A stretch of DNA of 64,000 nt from Leeuwenhoekiella nanhaiensis (GCF_002744755.1 NZ_KZ319290.1:124001-188000), one strand, 5' to 3'; shown: positions 48,323-57,882, counted from the first letter of the stretch. Program-made: numbers and translations. The notes: generated by a model from the letters alone, not told the origin.

Positions 48323-48360
48323 TTAAAAATCCCGGGAGGTACACATCCCGGGATTTTTAA
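48323..48360. terminator. terminator of the ECF/SusCD/peroxidase operon
   Basis: TTAAAAATCCCGGGA / TCCCGGGATTTTTAA, a perfect 15-bp stem with an 8-nt loop, 7 nt past the peroxidase stop. Confidence 0.92.
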
Positions 48361-48366
48361 TTCGCT

Positions 48367-49518
48367 TTACTTAGGCAACTCAGGCGCCCGCATTCGGGTA
48401 TCTCCGGAAGAAAGCGTTCGCATAAAAGCTTCAAGCGCGTCCATTTCTTCCCGACTCAGGTTTAGTTTTTGCAGGATTGGCGAAACCTTAGGGATTAAGG
48501 AGTCCCTTGGGGTTCCGCGATATTTTTTCTGAACAACCTGCGGATTCCCCAAATTGTAAAATTCTACGACATCGCGCAGGGAAGGGAAGTGGCCATGGTG
48601 CATCCAGGGTCCCGTGCGTGCTACTTCACGTAAGGTTGGGGTTCTAAACTTCCCGATGTCTGCGGTATCGCCGGTTACGATAAACCTTCCAAAATCTTCA
48701 TCTTTAGTACCGAATAGTACCTGACCATCATTATGGTACTGGTTATCACTAAAATAACCGGTGTTATGGCAATTGATGCAGCGTGCCTTAGTTCTAAAGA
48801 GATGGAGGCCCAGCACTTCCTGATCTGTAAATAAATCGGGTCTGTTGTCTATAAACCGATCAAACTTACTGGTATGGCTTATAACGGTGCGTTCAAAAGT
48901 CGCAATGGCCTTTTGTATGCGTTCCAGTGAAACTTCAGTAGTTCCAAAAGCATTCTCAAAAAGCGGTTTGTAACCTTCAACCGCATCTATTTTATCTACG
49001 GCAATATTCAGTTTTTCATTCATCTCCACCTGGTCTGCGATGGGAAAACGCGCCTGATCTTCCAGACTTTTAGCCCTTCCATCCCAAAAAAGTTCGTGAG
49101 CAAAAGCTGCATTCATAATGGTCATAGCGTTGCGTTTTCCATTCTGACGATCGTGACCAAAAGAACGCGTGATGTTGTCTGTCCACGCAAGCTCAGGATT
49201 GTGGCAGGAAGCACAGGCGATCTGTCCACTTAAGGATAATCGTGGGTCAAAGAATAGTTTTTTGCCCAGATCAGCCTTTTCTTTAGAATAGGGATTGGTC
49301 ACGGGGTGTTGCACATCCGGCAAATGGCCTATGTCCTCGAAGCCCTCAACCACACTGCTATCCAGATTGGGGTTTGGCCAGATTGTAGGATCGCCAGAGG
49401 CATAAAGTTTGCGCAGTTCTGCCAGTGATTGATATTCCTGAGTTTCACTGTGGTGTTTGCATGAGAGGCTTAAAATGGCAAGGCTGGCAATGAGAATTTT
49501 CGAAAGAGTTGAAATCAT
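48367..49518 (-). CDS. di-heme cytochrome c peroxidase / MauG-like lipoprotein
   Basis: 383 residues. Signal with lipobox (ILIASLAILSLSC, Cys20). Two c-heme sites: GQIACASCHNPEL (near 100) and TKARCINCHNTGY (near 245). The C-terminal axial-Met region reads FRTPTLREVARTGPWMHHGHFPSLRDVVEFYN. These are the features of the CcpA/MauG family, which reduce hydrogen peroxide or oxidise protein or metal substrates in the periplasm. The gene abuts the unknown lipoprotein with no gap and is the last gene of the sigma-FecR-SusCD operon, an unusual partner. Confidence 0.92.
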   Translation of the reverse strand: MISTLSKILIASLAILSLSCKHHSETQEYQSLAELRKLYASGDPTIWPNPNLDSSVVEGFEDIGHLPDVQHPVTNPYSKEKADLGKKLFFDPRLSLSGQIACASCHNPELAWTDNITRSFGHDRQNGKRNAMTIMNAAFAHELFWDGRAKSLEDQARFPIADQVEMNEKLNIAVDKIDAVEGYKPLFENAFGTTEVSLERIQKAIATFERTVISHTSKFDRFIDNRPDLFTDQEVLGLHLFRTKARCINCHNTGYFSDNQYHNDGQVLFGTKDEDFGRFIVTGDTADIGKFRTPTLREVARTGPWMHHGHFPSLRDVVEFYNLGNPQVVQKKYRGTPRDSLIPKVSPILQKLNLSREEMDALEAFMRTLSSGDTRMRAPELPK

Positions 49519-50985
49519 TTAAAGGGTTTTTTCGTTAACACAGGAGTTGCCGGGTAAATCTGCAGGATCTTCATAACCGCGGTCGCTGTAGATAAAGTAT
49601 TCTGAAGTGACCGTGCCGCCGTACAATTCGTCATTTTTAACGCGGAGTTCGAGCTTGATTTCCCATAAATCATCAGTTACCTGTCTGTACGTACCGCTTC
49701 CTGAGATGGCAAACTCATAGAGTTTTTCATCACGGCTGGAAATGGCTAAAAACTGAGGGATGACCGCCACGGTCCCCTGAGTAGTACTTGTCCCATCCTC
49801 GGGGAAGAACTCAATAGCAGCCTCAATATTTAGGCCGGGAGACACATCGGCATTAGTAGCCTCATTGTCAAACCAGCGTGCAAAATTGAATGGGTTTGTA
49901 GTTCTTCCGTCTAATGGAGATACAAATCCTATTTTATAGGCATCATAGTAAATATCATCAGCCGGGTCTGGTGTTCCGTTGTCACTTCCCAAAATAGCAT
50001 TAGGATTTGTTGCATCAACAATTACGGGCACCGCAAAGGCTGTCCATGATCTCCAGGTGCATTCCCCGTCATTATCGTGATCAATCCAGTTTTCACCTCT
50101 GGCCAGGTAAAACGGATTGCTGGTATCGTAAAAGTTTGAAGCTGGGTTAGTAGTCAAATCCCGCTCAGCTTTGATGGGCTTAATCAGGAGTAGGTTACTG
50201 TTACCCGATAATTGATAATTTTCCAGAGCTGCTAAGGAGACAATAGACTGAAATTTGACATCATCATTAGCAAGTGATTCATTTAGGGTTACGGTATATT
50301 CTATAAAGTCAATAGCAATTTCTGAGCGCTCTAAAGTATAATCGAAACCATCCAGAAAACTGAATAGACTGTCGTCGTCAATCTCGGAAGCGATAAATCC
50401 TGAAGGAAATTCTACTCTAAATGTTACCTCCTCGCCAAGCTGACCGGTTAAGTCAATTCGGCTTGTGTTTAAACGATAAGTGGTAGTGACTTCTCCCAAT
50501 TTAATCTCAAGACGTTTGTTAGGATACGCATCATTTAAATTGCCTAGCTGAATTGCGGGGTCTGAAACCTCGGTTAGCTCAAAAACCAGACTTTTCTGAC
50601 TTCCCCAGCGCTCATTAAAGCTGAGGTATATGGTGTCTGTGGGCTGGGAGGCGGTAAAGGTCAAACGCTCAGGGGTTACAGTATAAGCGGTTTGTGCTAA
50701 GCCGGTTTGCAAACTATATTGAGCGCTTACGGTCTCTGCATAATTTTGAGAACTCAGGGCTACCGGTATTTTTAAGGTTTTAAGGCTGGTGTTATCGTAA
50801 GTTGAAAGTGGTAGACGGTTTGCAACTACCTGAGGATAGACCAGCGGCTCGTTATTGGAATTCACTAAAAAATTAAACCTTAAAAAGGGGGTAAACTCTT
50901 TGGGTTCCTGATTACTCACGTCATCGTTAGTGCAGGATAACGAAAAGCACAACAATGTAAAATAGAGATAATTAATAGCCTTCAT
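49519..50985 (-). CDS. unrecognised surface lipoprotein in the ECF/SusCD/peroxidase operon
   Basis: 488 residues. The lipobox is in YLYFTLLCFSLSC (Cys18). The rest is beta-rich and acidic: repeated strand patterns, a Calx-beta-like feel in the first half (residues ~30-280), a Trp/Asp-rich stretch WIDHDNDGECTWRSWTAF, an Asp-rich DNGTPDPADDIYYDAYKIGF, and a C-terminal strand VTSEYFIYSDRGYEDP. I do not recognise a family. Its start overlaps the susD stop by 14 nt and its stop abuts the peroxidase start, so it is translationally linked to both. Likely a surface-exposed ligand-binding partner. Confidence 0.8.
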   Translation of the reverse strand: MKAINYLYFTLLCFSLSCTNDDVSNQEPKEFTPFLRFNFLVNSNNEPLVYPQVVANRLPLSTYDNTSLKTLKIPVALSSQNYAETVSAQYSLQTGLAQTAYTVTPERLTFTASQPTDTIYLSFNERWGSQKSLVFELTEVSDPAIQLGNLNDAYPNKRLEIKLGEVTTTYRLNTSRIDLTGQLGEEVTFRVEFPSGFIASEIDDDSLFSFLDGFDYTLERSEIAIDFIEYTVTLNESLANDDVKFQSIVSLAALENYQLSGNSNLLLIKPIKAERDLTTNPASNFYDTSNPFYLARGENWIDHDNDGECTWRSWTAFAVPVIVDATNPNAILGSDNGTPDPADDIYYDAYKIGFVSPLDGRTTNPFNFARWFDNEATNADVSPGLNIEAAIEFFPEDGTSTTQGTVAVIPQFLAISSRDEKLYEFAISGSGTYRQVTDDLWEIKLELRVKNDELYGGTVTSEYFIYSDRGYEDPADLPGNSCVNEKTL

Positions 50986-52432
50986 TTTGAATAAGATTTT
51001 CGTTAAGGTTTAAGTTATTTTGGGGGATGGGCAATACAAAGAAATTAGAGGGGTAGTCTAACGTGCATGTTGTAGCCAGGCAGCCGTCGTTGCGCACAAT
51101 GCCTCTTCCTGTGCGTTTGCTTTCAAAGAATAAATGACGTTCAAAGGCCAGTTCGCGACGACGCTCCAGGAAAATCTGGTCATCCAGATTTTCAGTTTCT
51201 GTAAGCGCATTAAGACCGGCACGTTGCCGTATGCTATTTAGGTACTCAAGTGCAAGAGGAATTTGATTCAGCTTAAACGCTGCTTCAGCAGCAATAAGAT
51301 ACAACTCGCTAAGCCGAATGACCGGAGTGCCTGGTTGCCCCTGAAATTTTGAAGTAAAATAAAAGGGCTTATTGACCAATTGATCATTTTCCAGAACAGC
51401 GAGTTGAACTTCTACAAAGAGTTGCCCGCGTAAATCCTCCTCTTCATAGAGGTCGATTAAATCTTCTGAAGCTACAAATTCTCCGTATGAGGTTGCTGAA
51501 GTATACCCCCAGGTTTGAGCGATGGAATTTCCAAGATCACCATCTGCATCGCGGGGAAGTGAAAGCTCGAGTAGGGTTTCAGAAATAGGAGCGAGAGGTT
51601 CTTCCCAGGATTCGATATAATTTTCCTGTGGTGTTAAAACGATTCCAGACGATTCAATGACGCCCTGTGCTTCTGTTAGGGCTTGTTGCCAGTTTTGGTT
51701 AGCCAGATAAACCCGTGATAATAGCGCTTTGGTACTGTTACGGTCAAAATAGCTGAATGCGGGACCTTCGAGCAATTGATTACCGGTAAAAAGTTCCAGG
51801 GATGCATTATAATCTGCGATGATATTGGTATAGGTCTCATCAAGACTCAAGCGAGGTAAAAACTCCAGGTCCTCCTGAAGGCTTCGAGTTTTATACACGA
51901 TTCCTAGAGTATTTTCCTGCCCTAGTACTTGGTTTTGGGCATAAACCTGAGTCAGTATAAAGTGTGAAAATGCACGAATGGCAAGCATTTGAGCTTCAAT
52001 CTCATCACGATCTGAGGCCGAAAGATCTGCAGGGGTATCCAGGTTTTCCAACAGTAAATTAACCGCATTGATTATGCGGTAGGTGTTGTCGTAAAAGGAA
52101 TCTAAATTACTTGCTAAAGCTAAATCATTGAAGTTATAAACATTTTCAATGGTGCTAGGAATAATCGTTTGTCCTTTATTATTTCCGGAAGGCACTGGAG
52201 AAAACTTAAGATTTCCTCCCTGAAGGTCTCCATAAACGGTATAATTTTCAAATCTAAGAACAGCTTCAAGATTGCTGTAAATTCCCGAAACTGCTTCGAG
52301 CATGCCATCGCGGGTTGAAAGTTGTTCGTTTATTGAAATTTGAGAGCCGGGTTCCTGATCCAAAAAATCACTGCAGCTCCATATCAAGAGGCAACTAAGG
52401 ATCAGGGTTACTTTAGTATGTATAGTTTTCAT
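50972..52432 (-). CDS. SusD/RagB family lipoprotein, second locus
   Basis: 486 residues. Signal with lipobox (VTLILSCLLIWSC). SusD fold: DFLDQEPGSQISINEQLSTRDGMLEA, EIEAQMLAIRAFSHFILTQVYAQ, PVIRLSELYLIAAEAAFKLNQIPLALEYLNSIRQRAGLN and FLERRRELAFERHLFFESKRTGRG with PIPQNNLNLN. It partners the SusC directly upstream (10-nt gap) and overlaps the next lipoprotein gene by 14 nt. Confidence 0.92.
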   Translation of the reverse strand: MKTIHTKVTLILSCLLIWSCSDFLDQEPGSQISINEQLSTRDGMLEAVSGIYSNLEAVLRFENYTVYGDLQGGNLKFSPVPSGNNKGQTIIPSTIENVYNFNDLALASNLDSFYDNTYRIINAVNLLLENLDTPADLSASDRDEIEAQMLAIRAFSHFILTQVYAQNQVLGQENTLGIVYKTRSLQEDLEFLPRLSLDETYTNIIADYNASLELFTGNQLLEGPAFSYFDRNSTKALLSRVYLANQNWQQALTEAQGVIESSGIVLTPQENYIESWEEPLAPISETLLELSLPRDADGDLGNSIAQTWGYTSATSYGEFVASEDLIDLYEEEDLRGQLFVEVQLAVLENDQLVNKPFYFTSKFQGQPGTPVIRLSELYLIAAEAAFKLNQIPLALEYLNSIRQRAGLNALTETENLDDQIFLERRRELAFERHLFFESKRTGRGIVRNDGCLATTCTLDYPSNFFVLPIPQNNLNLNENLIQNEGY

Positions 52433-52442
52433 AATTGTCTTT

Positions 52443-55400
52443 TTAGAATCGGGTTCTTAAACCTAGTGAGAGGGTACGTGCCTGAGGGTATACAAATTTG
52501 AATTCGCGTATCCCATTACGTCCCGCAGGTGGATTATCACGGTACCAATAGGCAACATTCGAGGCATCTACAAAAAGGCTCAGTTCATCAAGGGGTACAT
52601 TAAGACCTGAAACAGGTACGCTGTAGCTTAAATTAATGTTGTTGATTTTTATAAAGGTTGCATCGTATAAAAAGCGAGACATATTTGCCGCAATTGGGTT
52701 TGAGTTTGATACTACCGGCGTAAGGGCATTGGTATCACCGGGCCCGCGCCAATAGTCAAAAGCATTAGCCGAAAGATTTCTTGTGTTTATAAAATTATAC
52801 TGGGAAATTAACTGGTAATCTACCAATTCTTCGCCGCCTGCCTGATACGAGCCACGTACGCTTAAACTAAGGCCAAAGCCAAAATCAAATGTATTACTAA
52901 ATCCACCGTAAACATCGGGCTGATTGTTGCCAATAACTTCCCAGGCATCTTCATTAAATAACTGGCGATAGGTAAACACATCATAAATTTGTCCGTCTTT
53001 GCTCACCAGATCACGGCCGGTAGCAGGGTCAATACCCACCCAATTGATTCCCCAGATTGCTGAGGTGCTATAGCCCACTTTTTGAGCTAAGGCATTAGCA
53101 GCCGTTGAGTAGTCGCTACCCAGACCTACCAGACTGGTCACTTTGTTTTGAAGGGTAGCCAGATTAAACGAGGTTCGCCATTTGAAAGCATCGGTATCAA
53201 CCCAGTTCATTGTAGCGCTGACTTCAAAACCTTTGTTGTACATCTCGGCAGCGTTGAGTTGAAGGGATCCAAATCCATTTTCTGTAGGAATATCACGTGA
53301 GGTAATGAGGTCTTTTAGATCATCATAGTAATATTCTACAGACAGCTGTAATTTTCTAAACACATTTAAATCAATACCAAAATTGAATTTGTTGTTCTTT
53401 TCCCAGCTCAGGTTGGGGTTTGGTGCATCGCTTGGGAAAGCTTCATTTTGACCATTATACCCACCATTAATTTCACGAGAGTATAATCCTAACGCGCTGT
53501 ACGAACCAATTCTAGAGTTTCCGGTTGTTCCGTAACTGGCTTTTAGCTTTAATAAATCTAACCAGTCTGCATCGCTCAGGAAATTTTCTTTAGAAAGAAT
53601 CCAGCTTACACCGGCCCCACCATTATAGGCGACATTACTGTCTGAGCCAAAGACCGAACTCTCATCCCTTCTAAAGTTGACCAATAAGAAATACTTACCG
53701 GCATAGTTGTAATTAAACTGGGAGTAGACTGAAACGCGGGAGTTGTTATTGATGTCAAAAACGTAGGTTTGATTATCAAATCGGTCGTTTTCCTGCGTTT
53801 CAGGATCATCATCCTGCAAAGCTGCATTCACCGGATTTAGTATCTCAGGATTTACGAATCCTATCCCGCTGGCATAGTTCAGATCAGTTCGTTCTTCAGC
53901 TAACTCAACACCTGCAAGAAGATCAACACTATGTAGGCCCAAACGCTTTTCAAAAAAGCCTTGAGTTTGCCAGTTCCAACGGGTAGAGTTTCGCTTATTG
54001 ATCAATCTGCGTCCCCATCTGGGATACTGCATCCCGTCTAACTCAAAAGTACCGTTAGTCTGACCACTTTCGTTTGCTGCAGAAAAGTAGCGATCCTGTT
54101 TTTTGTCTTTGTAGTCCACGCCAAAGAGCGAGGAAAGTTTCAGTTCGGGGAGTAGTTGATATTCTACATTGAAACTTCCCAAAACTCCATAGGTATCACT
54201 TACGTTTCGGTTTTGTGAGGCTGCGGCTAGGGGATTGGGTGTCCCGTTCAATCCTAAAAAAGCGAAACTTCCATCTTCATTATAGGGGTTAAGATTAGGG
54301 GCAAAGGCATAGTTGTAATAAATATTGGGCTGCTTGTTCTGAATATAACTGGGAGACAGGCTCAGGGAAAGGTTTAGTTTTTCGCCTCTGTAACCCAAAT
54401 TAATGTTTGAATTCACCTGTTTTGCACCATTTCCTACCTGCGGCTCATCAATATCCAGATAGGTCACACTGGCTCTGTAGTTTAGTTTTTGAGTAGCTCC
54501 TGAAGCACTAAAATTGTATTTATTATAAACTCCTGTTTGATTGAGGAGCTCAAACCAATTGGTATTGATCCCGTTTTGGGGCACAGTAGCCCCGGTAGTA
54601 TTTCTTAGAAATTCATTGCGGAGCTGTGTATACTGGCTTCCGCTGAGGTATTTAATTTGGTTTATAGCTTCGGAAATACCCAGTTGCGATGAGAAGCTGT
54701 ATTGCATTGCACCTTTCCGGCCTTTTTTGGTAGTAATAAGTATAACACCGTTTGCACCATCAGCGCCATAAACCCCCACTGCTGCAGCATCTTTTAAGAC
54801 ATTGATGCTCTCAATATCATCAGGTGAAATTTGACCTAAAGGGTTATTTAGTGTTTCTGAAAAGTTGCCTCCATCAAAAAAGTTATTGTCAATAGCAGTT
54901 TGCTCGTTCATAATAACCCCATCAATAATGATTAATGGCTGGGTTGAGGTGCCCAATAAAGCATTATTTAGTGGCGAAAGACTGCCCTGACCTCGAATGT
55001 TTATAGATACGGGTCCTCCGATACCGGTTGTGTTTTCAACCAAAACCCCGGCAAGCTGGCCTTCCAGCATTTTGTCAACACTCTCACTGGCTTGTTGCGT
55101 TGGGATTTCTTTATCGGTAATGGTTACGATACTCCCTACAACTTCCTCTTTCAGCTTTTTAGTACCGTATGAAGAAGTGATGATTACCTGATCGAGTTCG
55201 TTTTGGGCTTCCTGCATCTGTATGTTGAAAACGCTTTGATTACCCACGGTAATGGTTTGGGTTTCCATCCCCAGAAATTTTACCTCCAGTTGGGTGTTTG
55301 GTATATCTGCAGTTGAAAGGATGTAGGAAAAATTACCGTCAGCGTCTGTCATGACACCTTGTTTGGTGTTTTTGATAGTCAGCGTTGCCCCGGGAAGGCC

Positions 55401-55796
55401 CAGACCTGAGGGATCTAAGACCTTGCCCTGAATACGACGTGTTTTCTGCTGACTGCCCGTTTGATCACCGGGAGCCAAAATGATAATTTGATCTGCTTTT
55501 ACAGTAAAACTGTAGGGGAGTTTAGCCGAAACGATAGCTAGTGCATCGCGTAGGTTAGTGGCATTGACACTTTGGTCAATAACCCGATTGCTATCTATCT
55601 TACCGGCATTATAAACAAAACGGTAAGTGGTTTGCGATTCAATAGCCTTTATAAAATTTGCAAGAGTTGGTTTATTCAGATTGAGCTGTATCTCGCCCTG
55701 CTGAGCGAAAGTTTTTTTGGGAGTCAGCACTAAACCAAGAAAAAGCAAGGCTAAAAATACCGGGCGAAGTTTTAATAAATATAAAGATTGAAACAT
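52443..55796 (-). CDS. STN-domain SusC-type TonB-linked receptor (sigma/anti-sigma signalling type)
   Basis: 1117 residues. Signal peptide (MFQSLYLLKLRPVFLALLFLG), then an STN domain (residues ~35-110: IQLNLNKPTLANFIKAIESQTTYRFVYN), a carboxypeptidase-regulatory-like domain (RIQGKVLDPSGLGLPGATLTI), a plug (VIITSSYGTKKLKE; INVLKDAAAVGVYGADGANGVILITTK), and a beta-barrel ending TLSLGLRTRF. STN domains contact FecR-type anti-sigma factors; its gene starts 3 nt after FecR. So ligand binding outside should activate the operon's own sigma factor. Confidence 0.94.
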   Translation of the reverse strand: MFQSLYLLKLRPVFLALLFLGLVLTPKKTFAQQGEIQLNLNKPTLANFIKAIESQTTYRFVYNAGKIDSNRVIDQSVNATNLRDALAIVSAKLPYSFTVKADQIIILAPGDQTGSQQKTRRIQGKVLDPSGLGLPGATLTIKNTKQGVMTDADGNFSYILSTADIPNTQLEVKFLGMETQTITVGNQSVFNIQMQEAQNELDQVIITSSYGTKKLKEEVVGSIVTITDKEIPTQQASESVDKMLEGQLAGVLVENTTGIGGPVSINIRGQGSLSPLNNALLGTSTQPLIIIDGVIMNEQTAIDNNFFDGGNFSETLNNPLGQISPDDIESINVLKDAAAVGVYGADGANGVILITTKKGRKGAMQYSFSSQLGISEAINQIKYLSGSQYTQLRNEFLRNTTGATVPQNGINTNWFELLNQTGVYNKYNFSASGATQKLNYRASVTYLDIDEPQVGNGAKQVNSNINLGYRGEKLNLSLSLSPSYIQNKQPNIYYNYAFAPNLNPYNEDGSFAFLGLNGTPNPLAAASQNRNVSDTYGVLGSFNVEYQLLPELKLSSLFGVDYKDKKQDRYFSAANESGQTNGTFELDGMQYPRWGRRLINKRNSTRWNWQTQGFFEKRLGLHSVDLLAGVELAEERTDLNYASGIGFVNPEILNPVNAALQDDDPETQENDRFDNQTYVFDINNNSRVSVYSQFNYNYAGKYFLLVNFRRDESSVFGSDSNVAYNGGAGVSWILSKENFLSDADWLDLLKLKASYGTTGNSRIGSYSALGLYSREINGGYNGQNEAFPSDAPNPNLSWEKNNKFNFGIDLNVFRKLQLSVEYYYDDLKDLITSRDIPTENGFGSLQLNAAEMYNKGFEVSATMNWVDTDAFKWRTSFNLATLQNKVTSLVGLGSDYSTAANALAQKVGYSTSAIWGINWVGIDPATGRDLVSKDGQIYDVFTYRQLFNEDAWEVIGNNQPDVYGGFSNTFDFGFGLSLSVRGSYQAGGEELVDYQLISQYNFINTRNLSANAFDYWRGPGDTNALTPVVSNSNPIAANMSRFLYDATFIKINNINLSYSVPVSGLNVPLDELSLFVDASNVAYWYRDNPPAGRNGIREFKFVYPQARTLSLGLRTRF

Positions 55797-55799
55797 AGG

Positions 55800-56909
55800 C
55801 TAGGGATTAGTTTTCGGTTGTGACAGAATTAAATGCTTATTGGAAAGTTTGTATTCAAAAGCGGTATCAAGTTGAAGGACCTGAAGTATTTCTTCGATTC
55901 CTAAATCAAGTTTTACGATTCCGCTGAAGGATTCTTTTTCTAGTTGAGCATAGTGGTTGGTAGCTTTTACATTGAAGTGACGTTCCAGTTTTTTGAGAAT
56001 AACAGAAAATGGAGTGTTGTCTAGCAACATTTCGCCGCGTACCCAGGCTGTCTGTTGAGCAATATGAGCCTGTTCTTTGGTCAGATTCTGAAGTTTACGG
56101 CTGTAGGTCGCCAGTTCTCCCGGACTCAGTAACATGTGCTCATCCGGGGCTTCCGTCGTAAAGAGCTTTACGCTTCCCTCTTCAAGCGTAGTTTTTATGG
56201 ATTCATCTTCAGGATAGGCCTGAATATTAAAACGCGTACCTAAAACTTCAACGTGTAGATTTTGAGACCTTACCACAAAGGGCTGCATTTTATTTTTGTA
56301 CACATCAAAAAATGCTTCTCCGGTAAGTTTTACCTCTCGTGTCTTGCCTTCAAATCTGCTGGGAAATTCAAGCGTGCTCCCGGCGTTTAGCGTAACCTCA
56401 GTTTGATCGGGTAATTTTACTTTAAGTGTTTTTCCGTAGGGAACTTTAAGGAGCTGCTTCGTAATGGGGCTAGATGCGGATTGCGCTAAATACGTAAGCT
56501 GATTTTCTGAAAATTGAGCCAGGGGAGTACCTTCTTTTGATTTAATTAGGGATAGTTCCTCGATTCTGATGCTTTCCTGAGACTCATGAATCTCTAAGAC
56601 AAGAGGTTGCTGTATAATCTCCTCGTTTCTGTCAGAATGGTACCAAAATGTTCCGGCAGCAATCATTAAAATCACAATTGCAGCATAGCGCCAGGGTTTA
56701 AATGACTTTTTAGGAAGTTTGATTTCAGATCTTCTACGATCGAGTTCTATCTGGTCAATTTCAGCCGATGTCGCCATTGCGTAGGCAGCTTTAAGCCTAA
56801 TAAACTTACGTTTATGCTCAGGGTTTTCTTCGATCCATTCAAAAACCAAAGCGATCTCTTCTTCAGATGCTTGTTGATTGAAATATTTATATAGAATGTT
56901 TGAATTCAT
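55800..56909 (-). CDS. FecR family anti-sigma factor
   Basis: 369 residues. N-terminal sigma-binding part (MNSNILYKYFNQQASEEEIALVFEWIEENPEHKRKFIRLK), a membrane segment (YAAIVILMIAAGTFWYHS, near 90), the FecR domain (VKLPDQTEVTLNAGSTLEFPSRFEG, VKLTGEAFFDV, FVVRSQNLHVEVLGTRFNIQAY) and a C-terminal DUF4974-type domain (LDNTPFSVILKKLERHFNV). It holds the ECF sigma factor until the STN-type SusC signals. It follows the sigma gene after 70 nt. Confidence 0.95.
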   Translation of the reverse strand: MNSNILYKYFNQQASEEEIALVFEWIEENPEHKRKFIRLKAAYAMATSAEIDQIELDRRRSEIKLPKKSFKPWRYAAIVILMIAAGTFWYHSDRNEEIIQQPLVLEIHESQESIRIEELSLIKSKEGTPLAQFSENQLTYLAQSASSPITKQLLKVPYGKTLKVKLPDQTEVTLNAGSTLEFPSRFEGKTREVKLTGEAFFDVYKNKMQPFVVRSQNLHVEVLGTRFNIQAYPEDESIKTTLEEGSVKLFTTEAPDEHMLLSPGELATYSRKLQNLTKEQAHIAQQTAWVRGEMLLDNTPFSVILKKLERHFNVKATNHYAQLEKESFSGIVKLDLGIEEILQVLQLDTAFEYKLSNKHLILSQPKTNP

Positions 56910-56979
56910 TGCTTTAATGAGGTGCTTTTATATACGTACAACTCAAAAACAGCAAACCCTATGTTAAATTGGGATTTTT

Positions 56980-57594
56980 TTAAGAAAGGTGTGAAATAAG
57001 ACCCACAATCACCGCCGGAAAGTACTCTGACAACCCTTCCCTAAGAAAGCTCAGGGCCTTTGTCATATGGGCTTCTACAGTTTTTACTGAAATATTCAGT
57101 TCCGCTGCTATTTCAGAATTTTTTTTATGCTCAAAACGTTTCATTTTAAAGATTTGCCGCGTCTGTTCGGGTAACTCTTCAATAAATCGATTAATTGTCT
57201 GATCAAGCTCCTGAAAACTTAGGCTGTCATTTTCTAATGCTTGCAAGACTTCCAGGTTAATGGAACGTTCTTTTTGCGCCAAAGTTTCGTTCTCATACCT
57301 GCGCACGACCTTGAGGTGTTTTAATTCGTTAAGACACTTGGAGCGTGCTGAGGTGTAAAGAAATGAGGGAATACCACCGGGTTTTTCAATTTTCTTTCGG
57401 TTGAGCCACAGATTTACAAAAGCCTCCTGAGCTATGCCACGTGCGGTTTCGGTATCGGGAATAAATTGCTCACAAAAACCGGTAATTGCTCTGAAATACG
57501 TATTGAAATAATGTGTAAAGGCTTTTTCACTCCCTTTCTTAAACTGAATAAAGAGCAAAGAATCAGCTATGTGATCTGGAGTAGGGGATGACAT
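56980..57594 (-). CDS. ECF RNA polymerase sigma-70 factor (FecI/Bacteroidetes type)
   Basis: 204 residues. Sigma region 2 is seen in FIQFKKGSEKAFTHYFNTYFRAITGFC and ETARGIAQEAFVNLWLNRKKI; region 4 in EELPEQTRQIFKMKRFEHKKNSEIAAELNISVKTVEAHMTKAL, with a helix-turn-helix. It heads the leftward operon with FecR, SusC, SusD, the unknown lipoprotein and the peroxidase. It presumably transcribes its own operon when FecR releases it. No clear housekeeping promoter is seen upstream; a 36-bp palindrome lies 147 bp upstream. Confidence 0.95.
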   Translation of the reverse strand: MSSPTPDHIADSLLFIQFKKGSEKAFTHYFNTYFRAITGFCEQFIPDTETARGIAQEAFVNLWLNRKKIEKPGGIPSFLYTSARSKCLNELKHLKVVRRYENETLAQKERSINLEVLQALENDSLSFQELDQTINRFIEELPEQTRQIFKMKRFEHKKNSEIAAELNISVKTVEAHMTKALSFLREGLSEYFPAVIVGLISHLS

Positions 57595-57740
57595 TATTAA
57601 CTAACTAGACTGCTAAGGTAAGGCTTATTTAGAATGAAAATGAATAATATCGATAGAAATACAATTTAAAGATCGGAAATATTTAGAATCAAAAGATTAG
57701 AGAAGTCTGTATGGTAGGCTTCCCTAAAGAATATATGCCC

Positions 57741-57776
57741 AGGTTTGATGAAAAATTTAAATTCTTTATCAAACCT
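57741..57776. repeat. 36-bp near-perfect palindrome
   Basis: The two 18-bp halves, AGGTTTGATGAAAAATTT and its partner, match at 16 of 18 positions with no spacer. It lies between the ECF sigma gene and the cassette gene at 57883, with no T-run beside it, so it is not an obvious terminator. Confidence 0.7.
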
Positions 57777-57802
57777 AAACTAAATAATAAGCAGTTGTCG
57801 AA

Positions 57803-57821
57803 TTTTAAGGTGTCCTTAAAA
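57803..57821. repeat. perfect AT-rich inverted repeat
   Basis: TTTTAAGG-tgt-CCTTAAAA, 8-bp arms, 3-nt loop, 62 bp left of the stop of the cassette gene at 57883. It could act as a weak minus-strand hairpin. Confidence 0.45.
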
Positions 57822-57882
57822 AAGGGAAACGTACACCGAAATAAACTGTGAGGATAACCGCCGCAATGAACTATAGTTGGTG

